Shown here: positions 45,427 to 56,070 of the stretch, piece by piece
Numbering within the stretch: position 1 is the stretch's first letter
Layout of the letters: each line of letters opens with the position of its first letter
NCBI RefSeq assembly: GCF_048544455.1
Contig: NC_133536.1
Span: forward strand, 27,034,152 to 27,098,151
Length of the DNA: 64,000 bases
Origin: Silene latifolia
Lineage: Eukaryota > Streptophyta > Magnoliopsida > Caryophyllales > Caryophyllaceae
Direction of reading: 5' to 3'
Notes under the pieces: generated by a model
Told to the model about the DNA's origin: nothing
Seen by the model: only the letters and a program-made list of their open reading frames with translations
The model's database searches: none
Translations under genes and position numbers: made by a program

Positions 45427-48400
45427 CTAAAGGTCTATCCTGATACTCAAAATGGGGATAAGGCTTATTTTCGGCCAGTCTAGACCATCTGGTTGTCTGC
45501 ATCTATCAGTCAATCCTTTACAGTACCAGACTCGAAGTTCTCGGAGGGAAGGCATGTGACGAATTGCTTCTGGCAATGATTTAAGTTCTGTGCAGGACTG
45601 TAAGCACAACAAACTCAGAAAAGGAAGGGAGGAAAGCCATTCCGGCAAAGATTCCAACTTGCAATCACAAATTCGGAGAGTTCGAAGAGTAGTCAGGTGT
45701 CGGATCCCCTCTGGCAAATGTATCAACTTGGAGTGGGACGATAGAATTAAGTGACTGAGGTTTGTAAGGAGTTTTAACTCTTCTCCCTTTCCCAAGTCTA
45801 GTTCATCACAAGCACTAATTAAAAGGTATCTTAGATTGGTGAGATGCTCTATTCCTCCTCCGCACAAACTTTTTAACCCATGACAATATCTAAGCTTTAG
45901 GCTTCTAATTGAAGAAGCGTGTTTTCGGAATAAATCTGCAGCTGATGATAAACTCTCCTGGTTAAAGCCGTTTATCATGAGTGAATCTATACCTTTCAAA
46001 GACTCGCCAAATATCAAGTTAGCAAGTCTCACATTATCTATAACGAGCGTTTCCAAATAGAAGGTTGAATCACAGGAAGAATCATCATTAGAATGAGGTA
46101 ACAAGTCAAGGGGAGCCAAGCTGGATGAGATGGGGTCAACTTTGTCGTTACTTGTAAACCTAAAATCCTCGTTTAATCCAACTAACTGCAAATCATTAAG
46201 ACTGGGGCATCGAGGAACAGCAGTCATGCTTGGGCAGTCCTCTATTACCAATCTATGAAGGCGGGGAAATGATTGGACAGAAGTTATCCCGTTTAACTTG
46301 GGGAGCCTTTTAAGCATAAGCCTCTCAAGAGACTGGAACAATGGCAATCCATCTGGTACTGTTGACATCATATCAGAAACTGTAGTGTTATCATCACTCT
46401 CTATAAGCTCCACCACAGGCATGGATGAGAGTTCAAGAACTTTAAGGTGGAGAAGTTTACCAAGTGAAGGTAGATTACATAACCAATCAAAACCACTTAG
46501 TGCAACTCTGATAAGACAAGGGAAGAACGTTGCTAATGACTCCACCCAACTTGGTATTTTGATGCCTTTGTACCCCGAAATTTCAATCCCCATTATATTA
46601 CAGTGAGGGCGGAGGTCTTCTAATAATATTTCATGGACATGCACAGCTTCTAAACTGCAATCGTTATCAGGATCATCTTCCCATCGTATTGCGATACTCC
46701 GAAGATGTACCTTGTTGCTCAGTAAACAAGCTCCTTCCCCATCATTTGCCACCAACTCATAACAAAACCCGTTTTTAAAAACAATTTCAAGCCTCCTAGT
46801 TAGATGAATGAGGCTTGTCAAATCTCTCAATTGGCCTGTGTTAACATGTTTACAAGTTTTGCTGGCCACCACGAACATACTTAAAGTCTGAAGACCGGTC
46901 ATTGTATCCATCCCAACAGGCATATGAGCCAGTTGAGTACAGTAACCTAAGACCAAGTGCCTAAGATTATGAAGGTTTCTCAATCCCTTTGGCAATTCCC
47001 TCACACCAGAACGCCTCAAGTTCAATACTTGCAAATTTTGAAGTTTGGTAATTGATTCAGGGAGAATCTTTAAACTGTGATTCAAAGAAAGATCAAGATA
47101 CCTTAGATGCGATAAATCACCCAAGGTATTCGGCAAGTTTTTTATCTCAAAAAAAGCCAAGTCTAACACCCTTAAACGCCTAAGATTTGAACAAATTGTG
47201 TCCACATTTGATACATTAGCCATCGGATAAAAACGCTGATCATAATTATGACACAATGAACGTAATTTCTTCATCTCACCCAGACGATCTCCAGGATTAG
47301 TCAAGAGCTTACACCCATCATTACCAATTGATAGATGACGAATTTTCTGCTCAAATTGGAATGTAGCAGTTTCCAGCGTTAATGACTCTTGACCTGCAAC
47401 TTCTTGAGCAAGATCATGTATCAAATCATGCATTTTACATGAGAAAGTATCGCCATACATATCCGTTTTAACATCTTGAAAAAAAACATCTGTGACATAA
47501 AGTTGAAAAGTACTCCTCACCAACATCTTCTATGCTTCGCTCATCATTTAATAGGTCAAGACAACCATGAGCCATCCACAGCCACATCAAGGTGTATTTT
47601 TCTATTTCAAAATCTTTAGGAAAGAGTGCACAATAGCTAAAACAACTCTTTAACGAGGGACTAAGATGATAGTAGCTGTACTTTAGTATAGGCATTATAC
47701 CATCCTCAGCCTCGCTACTTCCCAAATTTCTCAAGTCTATACTTTTAAATGATAACCACTTGCTCTTATGTTGTCCATAGAGCAGGCTACCCACAACCCT
47801 TATCGAGAGAGGAACATTTGTGCATTTCTTAACAATGTCCTTTCCAATGTCAACAAGTTCATGGTCTAAAGGCGGTTTCCCCGTCTCAAAAGCCATTTTC
47901 TTAAACAAGCGCCACGAATACTCATCCGAGAGACCTTGCAACTCATAAGTATGATTGTTGCCTATGGCTCTTGCAACTGCTTTCGAGCGGCTAGTTATCA
48001 GTACTCTACTCCCCTTTCCACCTAGCATCAAAAAGTCTCTTAGCTCAACCCATTTGTTATGATTTTCATCCCAAACATCATCTAGAACAAGCAAATACTT
48101 CCTTCCCTCGATCATGTTTCGGACTTCTCTTTGTAGCTCTTCCACTCCAATCCCAACATTCTTCCCAATCATCTTGGCAAAGATTTGTTCCATGCCAAAT
48201 TCGTTGGACACACAAACCCAGGACCTCACTTTAAATTCATTCTTAACTTTCTCATCATTGTACACAAGTTGGGCAAGAGCGGTTTTCCCCAATCCTCCCA
48301 TCCCTACGATACTGGCAAAGGTAACATTCTCTTGAATATCAGGCTGAGGATCCGACTCGCCTAGCAGCACTCCCAGAATGGCTTTCTTGTCTTCTTCTCT

Positions 48401-48898
48401 TCCAATAATGCTATCCTCCCTCGCATATGAACCCGTCTCCTTTCTTTGCTTAGGAGGCACAAAAACATCACTAAACCCAAACTGCTGACGATTTTTGGAA
48501 ATATTATCCAACTTTTCCCTAAGCTTCTTAATTTCACGAGACATATTAAAAGCGACAAGGAACTGATTAGATCTGGAAAAGAAACGTCGTACCTTCTTTA
48601 GGATTTTGCCACCATTTTTTTTCTTCTCCTTGAGAACCATGGTGTTGAACTCATCAAGCACATCATCAACATCGTAGACAGCATCTTTAAGCCTCTCAAT
48701 GAACTCTCGGCCACCATGGGTGAGCTCTTGGTGCTTCAAGTCGGCGTCAAGGAGGACAGCCTTGATGGTGGAGACAGTGAGAGCTAGCTCATCAAGTTGA
48801 GATTCATACCCAAACATGGAGCATATTTCTTTGAATTCCTGACTTCTCAGGACACTGAAAAGCTTCTCAGCGACAGTCATCACGACTCCGGTAGCCAT
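45427..48898 (-). CDS. CC-NBS-LRR disease-resistance protein (RGA-type), with one frameshift
   Basis: This is an intracellular immune receptor. From the ATG at 48898: coiled coil with the EDVID-like YDVDDVLDEF (about residue 77), P-loop GMGGLGKTALAQ (about 206), kinase-2 KYLLVLDDVWDE, RNBS-B GSRVLITSRSKAV, a GLPL variant reading NVPLSIRVVG, and RNBS-D CFSYCALFPKD. After a change of frame come MHDLIHDLAQ (MHD motif) and about 20 leucine-rich repeats, ending at TAG 45427. The two frames overlap at 47526-47468, and the switch falls in a run of eight T (about 47481-47488). Seven T would keep one frame of about 1,156 residues, the usual length of this class. Everything else is open and no intron is needed. 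It could be a natural null allele or a homopolymer error. Confidence 0.9.
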
Positions 48899-50559
48899 TG
48901 TGTTAAGTTTTCAAAGAAAGTAACAGGCAAAAAAGGCAAATGACAGAAATTGATGCAAAATATTAATCAAGGTTGGTTGATTAATTAGTTCCTAATCACA
49001 GTGCCCTGCTATTGTCTTGTCTTTTAGGACACATTGAGCTGGAAATTTTGCATTAGTCATTAATTAATTAAAGCTAGTAAACTGTGGTTGGTTGTTCAGC
49101 TTCTGGGCAACTTCGTTTGGACATTTAGACATTATTCAATGACCCAAATTTTTTAGCTTACGTTGACCAGAAGGTACTTCTATTGCTTAAGACGGAATAT
49201 CCTTCTCAAATCTTAAAACGGATAGTGTCCGTCTTAAATGAGAATTCGTGTATGTTGACTATATACAATCTCATCCGCACTTGCTCAATATCTGTACACC
49301 TGATTATGAAAATTCGAAATAAACGAAGGAAAACAGGTGACGAATGAATGATACAGATGTACAAGAAAAGCCGAATAAAAATCGTTGACGGTGGTAAAAC
49401 TTAAATGCAAAATTTCTACTTTTTTCATCCCATTTATGTTGTCTCCTTGTTGAAGTACCATTTGGGTATGAATAAATGACGAAATGTAATAATTGAGATT
49501 GAAACAAGAATACTTCATCTTTCCTAATTATTTGTTTACTTTTCCATTCTTTGTGAGAGTATTTTAATTAGAGAAAAACAAATGATCGGAACGGAAGGAA
49601 GTGTAGACAAAAGATAGATATATAGAATTGAGACAGCTAAATAGCTAATTCAGGAAAATCTAAAGTGAAAAAGGCTTATTTAAACAAGACGTATAAAGTA
49701 ATTAATTAGAACCCCAGTGGGCAGTGGGAGAGTGGGAGTAGTTAACTAATCGTCCACTGACAAACATCTTATAAAAAAACTGCAAAAGATAATAAAAAAT
49801 AATGTGAGTTTGACTGACCGAATCGTCCGTGATTTGCTGAGGGAATCGGGAGACTTGAGAGCCCTACTGAGAGTATAGAGACTAGAGAGACAAAGGAGAC
49901 TTGAGCGTCATCTTCATATTCTACCGCGCTGCTTCTGTCATTTTCCAAGTTGCTGCAATCAGTCCAGAAAATTCAATTGTTCTACAATCTCTATCAAGGA
50001 ATAGCCCTTAGCGAAAGGCGCCTTAGAAAAGAACACAAAGATCATAACTTGCTCATATCAATCGCATTACAAATTTCATATATACTCATCTATGCCCAAC
50101 CATAGACCATGTGTCAAACGATTCCACATAATTCATATTTGATAAACACTAAAAAAATACATAAAGATGGCAACTTTCCTACACTACTTATAAAAAAAAA
50201 AAAAATTGGGCAGGTAAATTGAACGAATTTATGAAAAGAGTATGCTAGAAAATCGAATGGTAAATTTCATATATACCCATCTATGCCCTCTTCTTTCTCT
50301 TATGTCTCTTGCTTTCTAGAAGGAATTATCAATCACATAGGTGAGGATCTGAGTTCAGTACCTAACTACCTATATCAGCATTCAAGAATAAAATGTACAT
50401 CGAAATTGCTATATGTTCCTGAAATAAAGGCGGGTTATTACCTATGGGAATCACATTTAAAGGATCAATCAGATATAGAAAACAGAAATAGGTTGGCGAG
50501 GATCATCAATGGCGTTGTTGTGTGTTGGAGAAGAGTGAGCTTTAATGGTGAAGAGGTGG
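48899..50559. other. Upstream region of the resistance gene, no gene seen
   Basis: AT-rich, with short frames only (for example 50283-50576). No protein similarity is recognised. From about 50566 the duplicated DNA shared with 41966-43330 begins. Confidence 0.5.
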
Positions 50560-51661
50560 CAAGGATAGAGTCATAAACCTCCCGAATTTGAAGTGCAAAA
50601 GCAGATGCAGGTTCTAACTGTGATTCACTGTATATTTATCCATTTACTAGCCATGGACAATGGCCAGTGATAATTCATTTCAGCACAGAGCAAGGCCGCC
50701 GCCACCACCTCTCCTATCACCACTGTTGACATACCTAAAGCATTGGCCAAGGATGGTATGGAAACCCCCTACAAATACGGCATCTCCATTTTGTTTGTTG
50801 TGATATTTGGGGTTGCCATTCCACAAAGGGTCTTTTGATTGCTTATAGGCTTAAAGCTTTTATCATAAATGCAGAATAGGTGCAACATATAGAGATTTCA
50901 TCTAAACTTCTGAAGGCCATTCTATTACCAATCGTATAAGAAAACCCGCCTTTATACATTAAAGAAGCCTGCAGGTCCTTAAGTCCCTGAATATAAGGCC
51001 TACATTTCATGGACATTAAGATCCATTACTACAGCTTCTACCATTGAGCAAATTTCATCTCACCAGTCACCTCTATGATAGCTCAACATTGTAGCTTAAA
51101 CTGTACACTTTAAAGTTCAGACTTCCCTTCTCGATTCTTAAAATGTACATTATTTAAATATAGGTAACATAGGATATCTATTAAAGGACATCAAGGGGGT
51201 GTTGCCCATGTACAAAAAAACACCAAAAGAAATGACACGCTGACACCAATATGCATAAGGAGAGCAAAATTCTTAAGTTCCTAACCTCTCAAAAAAGGCT
51301 CACGAGAGATCTTACCTACAGAGATAAGTAAATTCAAATTTCATCGAAAGTGAAGCACTTGACCTTAACAGTACAACAACTTGAAAAGGCAGAACTTGAA
51401 CTCTTGACGCAAACAAGGCAATATACTCAAAACAACTGGCACACTACATTTTTTTCTCTTCTCTCTGACAAGTAAAGCATTTCTCAAGTAGCTTAGTAAC
51501 TAATCACTAGTAGAGCATTTTCCGGTGAAAGAAATGCCGAGGAAACATGTATCAGTGTTGAACCAGTGGAACATACCAGGATGACCAAGCAGATATCGGT
51601 AGAGATACATATCCAAATGATTAAATAAATCTGCTTGCTCACTAGCGGCACCTATCTGGAG
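50560..51661. repeat. Duplicated block shared with 41966-43330
   Basis: Long stretches are nearly identical to the other block, for example around 50640 and 42055 (CCATTTACTAGCCATGGACA) and around 51050 and 42905. This is the downstream flank of F-box copy 3 and shows that copies 2 and 3 came from one duplicated segment. Confidence 0.75.
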
Positions 51662-53398
51662 CTACTGATGGAAGAAACCCAGTTTTGTTCCAGTACTAGT
51701 TGAAGTATATTTAATTGGAGAAGTTATTGTCCTTAGAGACGGTCTAGTAGACACAATGCCAGCCAGACTTTCAGAGCTCAGATTGGAACATCTCGACATA
51801 TTAAGTTCCCGTAAGTTTTCGCAGTTTTCTACTAGCACTTTCACGCTCGTTGACGTTAGAGCTGTACAACCTGCCAAGTTAACATATAGCAGCTTAGGAC
51901 ATGCTTTAGCAATTGCTGAAATGCATTCGTCACCAAATTTTCCATCCTCCAGCTGTAACATCTCCAAATCATAACTTGTATCTTCAAAACCCGTTCCAAA
52001 TAAAACTGATTTCTTCCATCCAGCTACTACCAAATACTCCAGTTTGCGACAGCAGTTCACTAATTTCCTTATCCCTTCACTAGTGAGATTCCGACAATCA
52101 CTTGCATCAAGATAAACTAAATTTGGGCACATGAGCCCAATTTTTCCAAGCATATCATCCGTCAGACGATTATTTGAATCAAGTTTTAAACACCGAATAT
52201 TGTCCCCCTTGACCAATGGTTCACATAGTTCTCCATCTCCAAGAAGTGTACACTCCATTTTTATCTCTTCAAGAGCGGGACAATTCTTCACAAGCATTTG
52301 GAATGTAGAACTAGTCAATTCATAACAATAGCTTAAATCAATCTCAACCAAATTGCCCAAGTAACAAACCAACCCTTTGATTGCCTCATCCGTCAAAATC
52401 ACATGCCCTTCAAGGCCCAACTTCTCTAACCTCCTATACGCACACAAAAACGTGGAAAGCCCACTCAACGAAACCTTATAACAGTAAGAAGCCGTAAAGC
52501 TAGTCAAAGGCAAGTTAGCTTTGGCAATGGAACACAACAATGCATCATCTACATTCATAGTATAAAATTCAATATTCGACAAATTCTTACAAAACCCAAC
52601 AGAAGTCTCAATACTAAACAAAGAATTCGACATCTCGACCCTCGAATGAATCAACGTATTCATAGAAACCCTCCTCAACTTGGAGCTACGATGCATAACA
52701 TAACCAATCCCATATTGAGTCACAACACTACAACCTAACACCTCAACCTCCTCAAGATCCAAACAACAATCAGACAGCGCCATCAACGACTTATCCGTAA
52801 GCAGCACATTTCCAGACAATTTAACCCTCTTCAAAAATTTCAAATTTTTGGCAATACCCAAAATACCCTTATCAGACAAATCGTTAAAACTAACATCAAT
52901 CTCTTCAACTAGTGGGAAAGCAACACAAATATCAACAAGAAGGTCATCGGACAATCCTTTGATATTACAGAGAGTAAGGAGTTTTACCGCATTGGGGTTC
53001 GAACCCAGGTGGCGGATAGCGTCAATAGGGAGGGAGTCAATGTCGGTGAGGTGGATGCAGCGGAGGTGAGTGGTGGCGGCGGAGGAGACGATGAGGGAGA
53101 GTGCGGAGGAGACGGTGGTGGCGGTGGCGGAGAGAGAATGTAGGGAGGTGGAGAAGCGGCGTAAGAGAGCGGGGAGGTGAGGGAGGAGAGGTGGGGAGAG
53201 GGTGAGGGTGAAAGGGAGAGTGTTTGTGAGGGTGAGGAGTTGTTTGCAGGTTAAGGAGAGGATGTGGGTGTAGTAATGGTGGTTATGGTGGAGTTTCGAG
53301 AGGATTAGTTTCCAGCAGTCTGGTGGGACGTCTAGTATGGTTGTTGTTGGTTCCATGGGGTGGTAGCGGTGAAGGAAGGAATTAGGGGATGTCATCAT
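51662..53398 (-). CDS. F-box/LRR-repeat protein, copy 3 (intact)
   Basis: An intronless 578-residue frame. I chose the ATG at 53398, with alternatives at 53395 and at the MEPTTT methionine (53353). The F-box is at about residues 18-60 (TTTILDVPPDCWKLILSKL ... SLTCKQLLTLTN), followed by a low-complexity Leu/Ser segment and about 15 cysteine-type LRRs (CPNLVYLDASDCRNLTSEGI, and so on), ending in TSTSTGTKLGFFHQ. It is probably an SCF substrate receptor like FBL proteins; no hormone-pocket residues can be judged. It is the only one of the three local copies with both an ATG and a full-length frame. Confidence 0.85.
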   Translation of the reverse strand: MMTSPNSFLHRYHPMEPTTTILDVPPDCWKLILSKLHHNHHYYTHILSLTCKQLLTLTNTLPFTLTLSPPLLPHLPALLRRFSTSLHSLSATATTVSSALSLIVSSAATTHLRCIHLTDIDSLPIDAIRHLGSNPNAVKLLTLCNIKGLSDDLLVDICVAFPLVEEIDVSFNDLSDKGILGIAKNLKFLKRVKLSGNVLLTDKSLMALSDCCLDLEEVEVLGCSVVTQYGIGYVMHRSSKLRRVSMNTLIHSRVEMSNSLFSIETSVGFCKNLSNIEFYTMNVDDALLCSIAKANLPLTSFTASYCYKVSLSGLSTFLCAYRRLEKLGLEGHVILTDEAIKGLVCYLGNLVEIDLSYCYELTSSTFQMLVKNCPALEEIKMECTLLGDGELCEPLVKGDNIRCLKLDSNNRLTDDMLGKIGLMCPNLVYLDASDCRNLTSEGIRKLVNCCRKLEYLVVAGWKKSVLFGTGFEDTSYDLEMLQLEDGKFGDECISAIAKACPKLLYVNLAGCTALTSTSVKVLVENCENLRELNMSRCSNLSSESLAGIVSTRPSLRTITSPIKYTSTSTGTKLGFFHQ

Positions 53399-53698
53399 GT
53401 CAAGACTCGAGACTAAAGAATTGATATACTTGATTGGTGTTGACCGTTGAGTCTATTGACTATCATTGGTGTTGAGTAGACCTGACAAAAACAACCCGAT
53501 TCGAAAAGACTGATCCAAGATTCATAGTGATCCGAAAATTCGAATTAATCCGACTCGACCCGGACATGACTCGAGCTTTCTTGACCCGTAACTGTCCCGA
53601 CCCGAAAATGACCCGATCTGAAACCACCAAACCCGAAAATGACCCGACAAAATATAACTCTAATTGAAATGAAAAGACTTGAAATAGCTATTTCTCTA

Positions 53699-53993
53699 CT
53701 CCCTCCATTCAACTCCACTTTACATGTATTCCATTTCCGTCCATTCAACTCCACTTTACAGGTTTCCTTATTTGGCTAAAAAAATGACAATTCTATCCTT
53801 ATTGAAAATCTTTATTTACAAAAAATGCCACCCAAACCCCACACTAACCCACCATAAAACCCCACCTTTATGTTTTTTTTAATATTTTTAAACTCTCTTT
53901 TCTCTTTCCCCATGTACTTTTAATGCTTTTTTAATCCGCTCCTTAATATCCGTGTAAAAACCAAAGTTGCAAAGTGGAGTTGAATGGAGGGAG
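53699..53993. mobile_element. Stowaway-type MITE
   Basis: Ends are CTCCCTCCATTCAACTCCAC and its inverse, flanked by TA (53697-53698 and 53994-53995). The left arm motif CATTCAACTCCACTTTACA is duplicated about 40 bp inward. Confidence 0.78.
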
Positions 53994-55343
53994 TATTATT
54001 CATTGATCCGAAAATAACCCGAACCAAAACAACCCTACCCGCTCGACCCGAAACAGACCCGGCCAACAAACCCGAATCCGACCCGGAACCCGAAATGACC
54101 AGTCCCGACCCGAATTAACCCGAAATCAATGAAAGACACGAACTAACCCGACCCGAATTGGCCCGACCTGAACCTTACCCGTTGACTCCTTCGGTTACTG
54201 TTGTTTCTTTGACTATTCCTGACATTTTTATAGTTAAATTCACTATTCTCGTTAATTTATCAAACTTATATATTTAAACAAATAAGGTATTGCCCTTAAA
54301 ACGAATTGTTAGCTAACTTTCTCTGTTATTCATAATGTTACTTTTATAACATTTGTTGTCACTACTGTTACTTTCACTACTCCCGCCATCTTGTTTTTTC
54401 ACTACTCCGGTCATCTTTTTTTTTTTTTTTTTTTTTTTCACTACTCTCGCATTTAATACTGGTAATTTCACTATTCTCATTCTTGCGACTATGACTTTCA
54501 CTACTTTGACTACTATTATTGTTACATTTACCACTCAAATGGGTGATTACTATCATATTTGCTACATCAAATATTGCTACAATTATTTTCAATATTAATA
54601 GAGTTACTTTTGCTACTTACACAGTTATATCAGACTTACAGATTTAAATTAGAGGTGGTCAAATAACATGGATTTGGGCCAGACGTGGGCCGGACTAGCA
54701 CGATGTTTTGGCCTATAGACATGTTAGCGGGTTTGTGGGTCGGGCCTTTGTAAATTTTGGAAAATACGTTGTCCAAATCCTCTTTGCTAGCGGATCGGAA
54801 TAGGTCGCCCCGTCCATGAACAACTCTAATTTAAATAAATATATCAAATATTTGTTAAATCTTTCTCTTGCTTAGTTTTATCAAATTAAATTTTATGTTA
54901 GTTTATTATCTAAATTTATTAGCGTTATATATTTAGATAAATATGAAATATTATACTAAAATATTATTTAAGAGCGATCATTATTATTCACTAGTTAAAG
55001 TACAAATCTAAAGTATTATGAAATACTGTATCTGTTGGGAATTTTTATTTTATTTATCTCTTTATAGTTTTCATAACCCATTTCATTTACCATTAATTTA
55101 GTTTATTCAAGTATAATATTGGGTGTAATTAAACTTAATTTATTTATTATATTAGAAAAATATATACTTAGTGTACAAAAATACAATGGCACACTAAAAT
55201 AGGCTCTAGATGCATGAAAACGAGTACTAGGTGCATAAAAATTGTTACATACATGAAAATGATTATTAGGTGCATGAAAATTAGTAAAATGTATTTCGCC
55301 TCAATTTTCATCTATAACTTATAATTTTTTACCATGAAATATA

Positions 55344-55540
55344 CTCCCTCCTAGTCTGAGTGTTGGTTCCCTTTCTTTTGGGCATCAAAATTAAGGAAAT
55401 GAATTTGGACTACACAAAACACCCTATCCAACAAGAAATTGAATTTGGACCACACAAAACTTACCAAAAAAGAAAAGAGGAACCAACACATGACTAGCAT
55501 GGAAATAGAAAGAGGAACCAACACTCAGACTAGGAGGAAA
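55344..55540. mobile_element. Stowaway-type MITE, degenerate right end
   Basis: CTCCCTCCTAGTCTGAGTGT on the left pairs with ACACTCAGACTAGGAGG on the right. TA dinucleotides flank it. The last bases differ from the consensus. Confidence 0.65.
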
Positions 55541-55884
55541 TATTATTTAGGCATTAAATTGCACGCCGAATCCAAATATGTCGTTATTTTAAAAATAAAA
55601 TTTTGTACATAGATTTTTCGTTATAATAATATGACATATAATGAATGTAAATTTTATACTCATTAGTTATATAAATTATAATTACAAATAATAGTTACCA
55701 TAGGTACATAAAATATTTCTCAAGTGTTTGAATAGCTACCTATCTATTGTAGTACATTTAACTAACGCAGCATGTACATTGATTTTATATTGAAGGTACA
55801 TTGAATATAAGTTAGAAGTACAATGAATAGTTATTATATTTACATATTGTTTTAACTCCGGTTTTAACAAACATAAATGTCAAA

Positions 55885-56070
55885 AACATTGCTTTCATGA
55901 AGCCCAATAAGGTTGCTGACTTTATGGCTTATATTGGACATTCATGTCCAATTCTTTTGATGTGGTTTGGAAGCTGTTGGCTTCACCTTACTTCACTCAT
56001 TCGAAAGGATGAGATATGTTGGTCATACCTTAGAGGATCAATCTAGTTTTCTTATCTTATAAAAAAAAAA
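55885..56070 (+). mobile_element. 3' remnant of the LINE family seen at 26185-28258
   Basis: It parallels 28065-28250 almost base for base (KVADFM ... SLIRKDEI then GAGGATCAATCTAGTTTTCT) and ends in a run of A. It is a strongly 5'-truncated insertion. Confidence 0.75.

Noticed and set aside
54313-54598. Lys- and Phe-rich frames around the T homopolymer
   Set aside because: Generated by the 22-bp T run and surrounding simple repeats.
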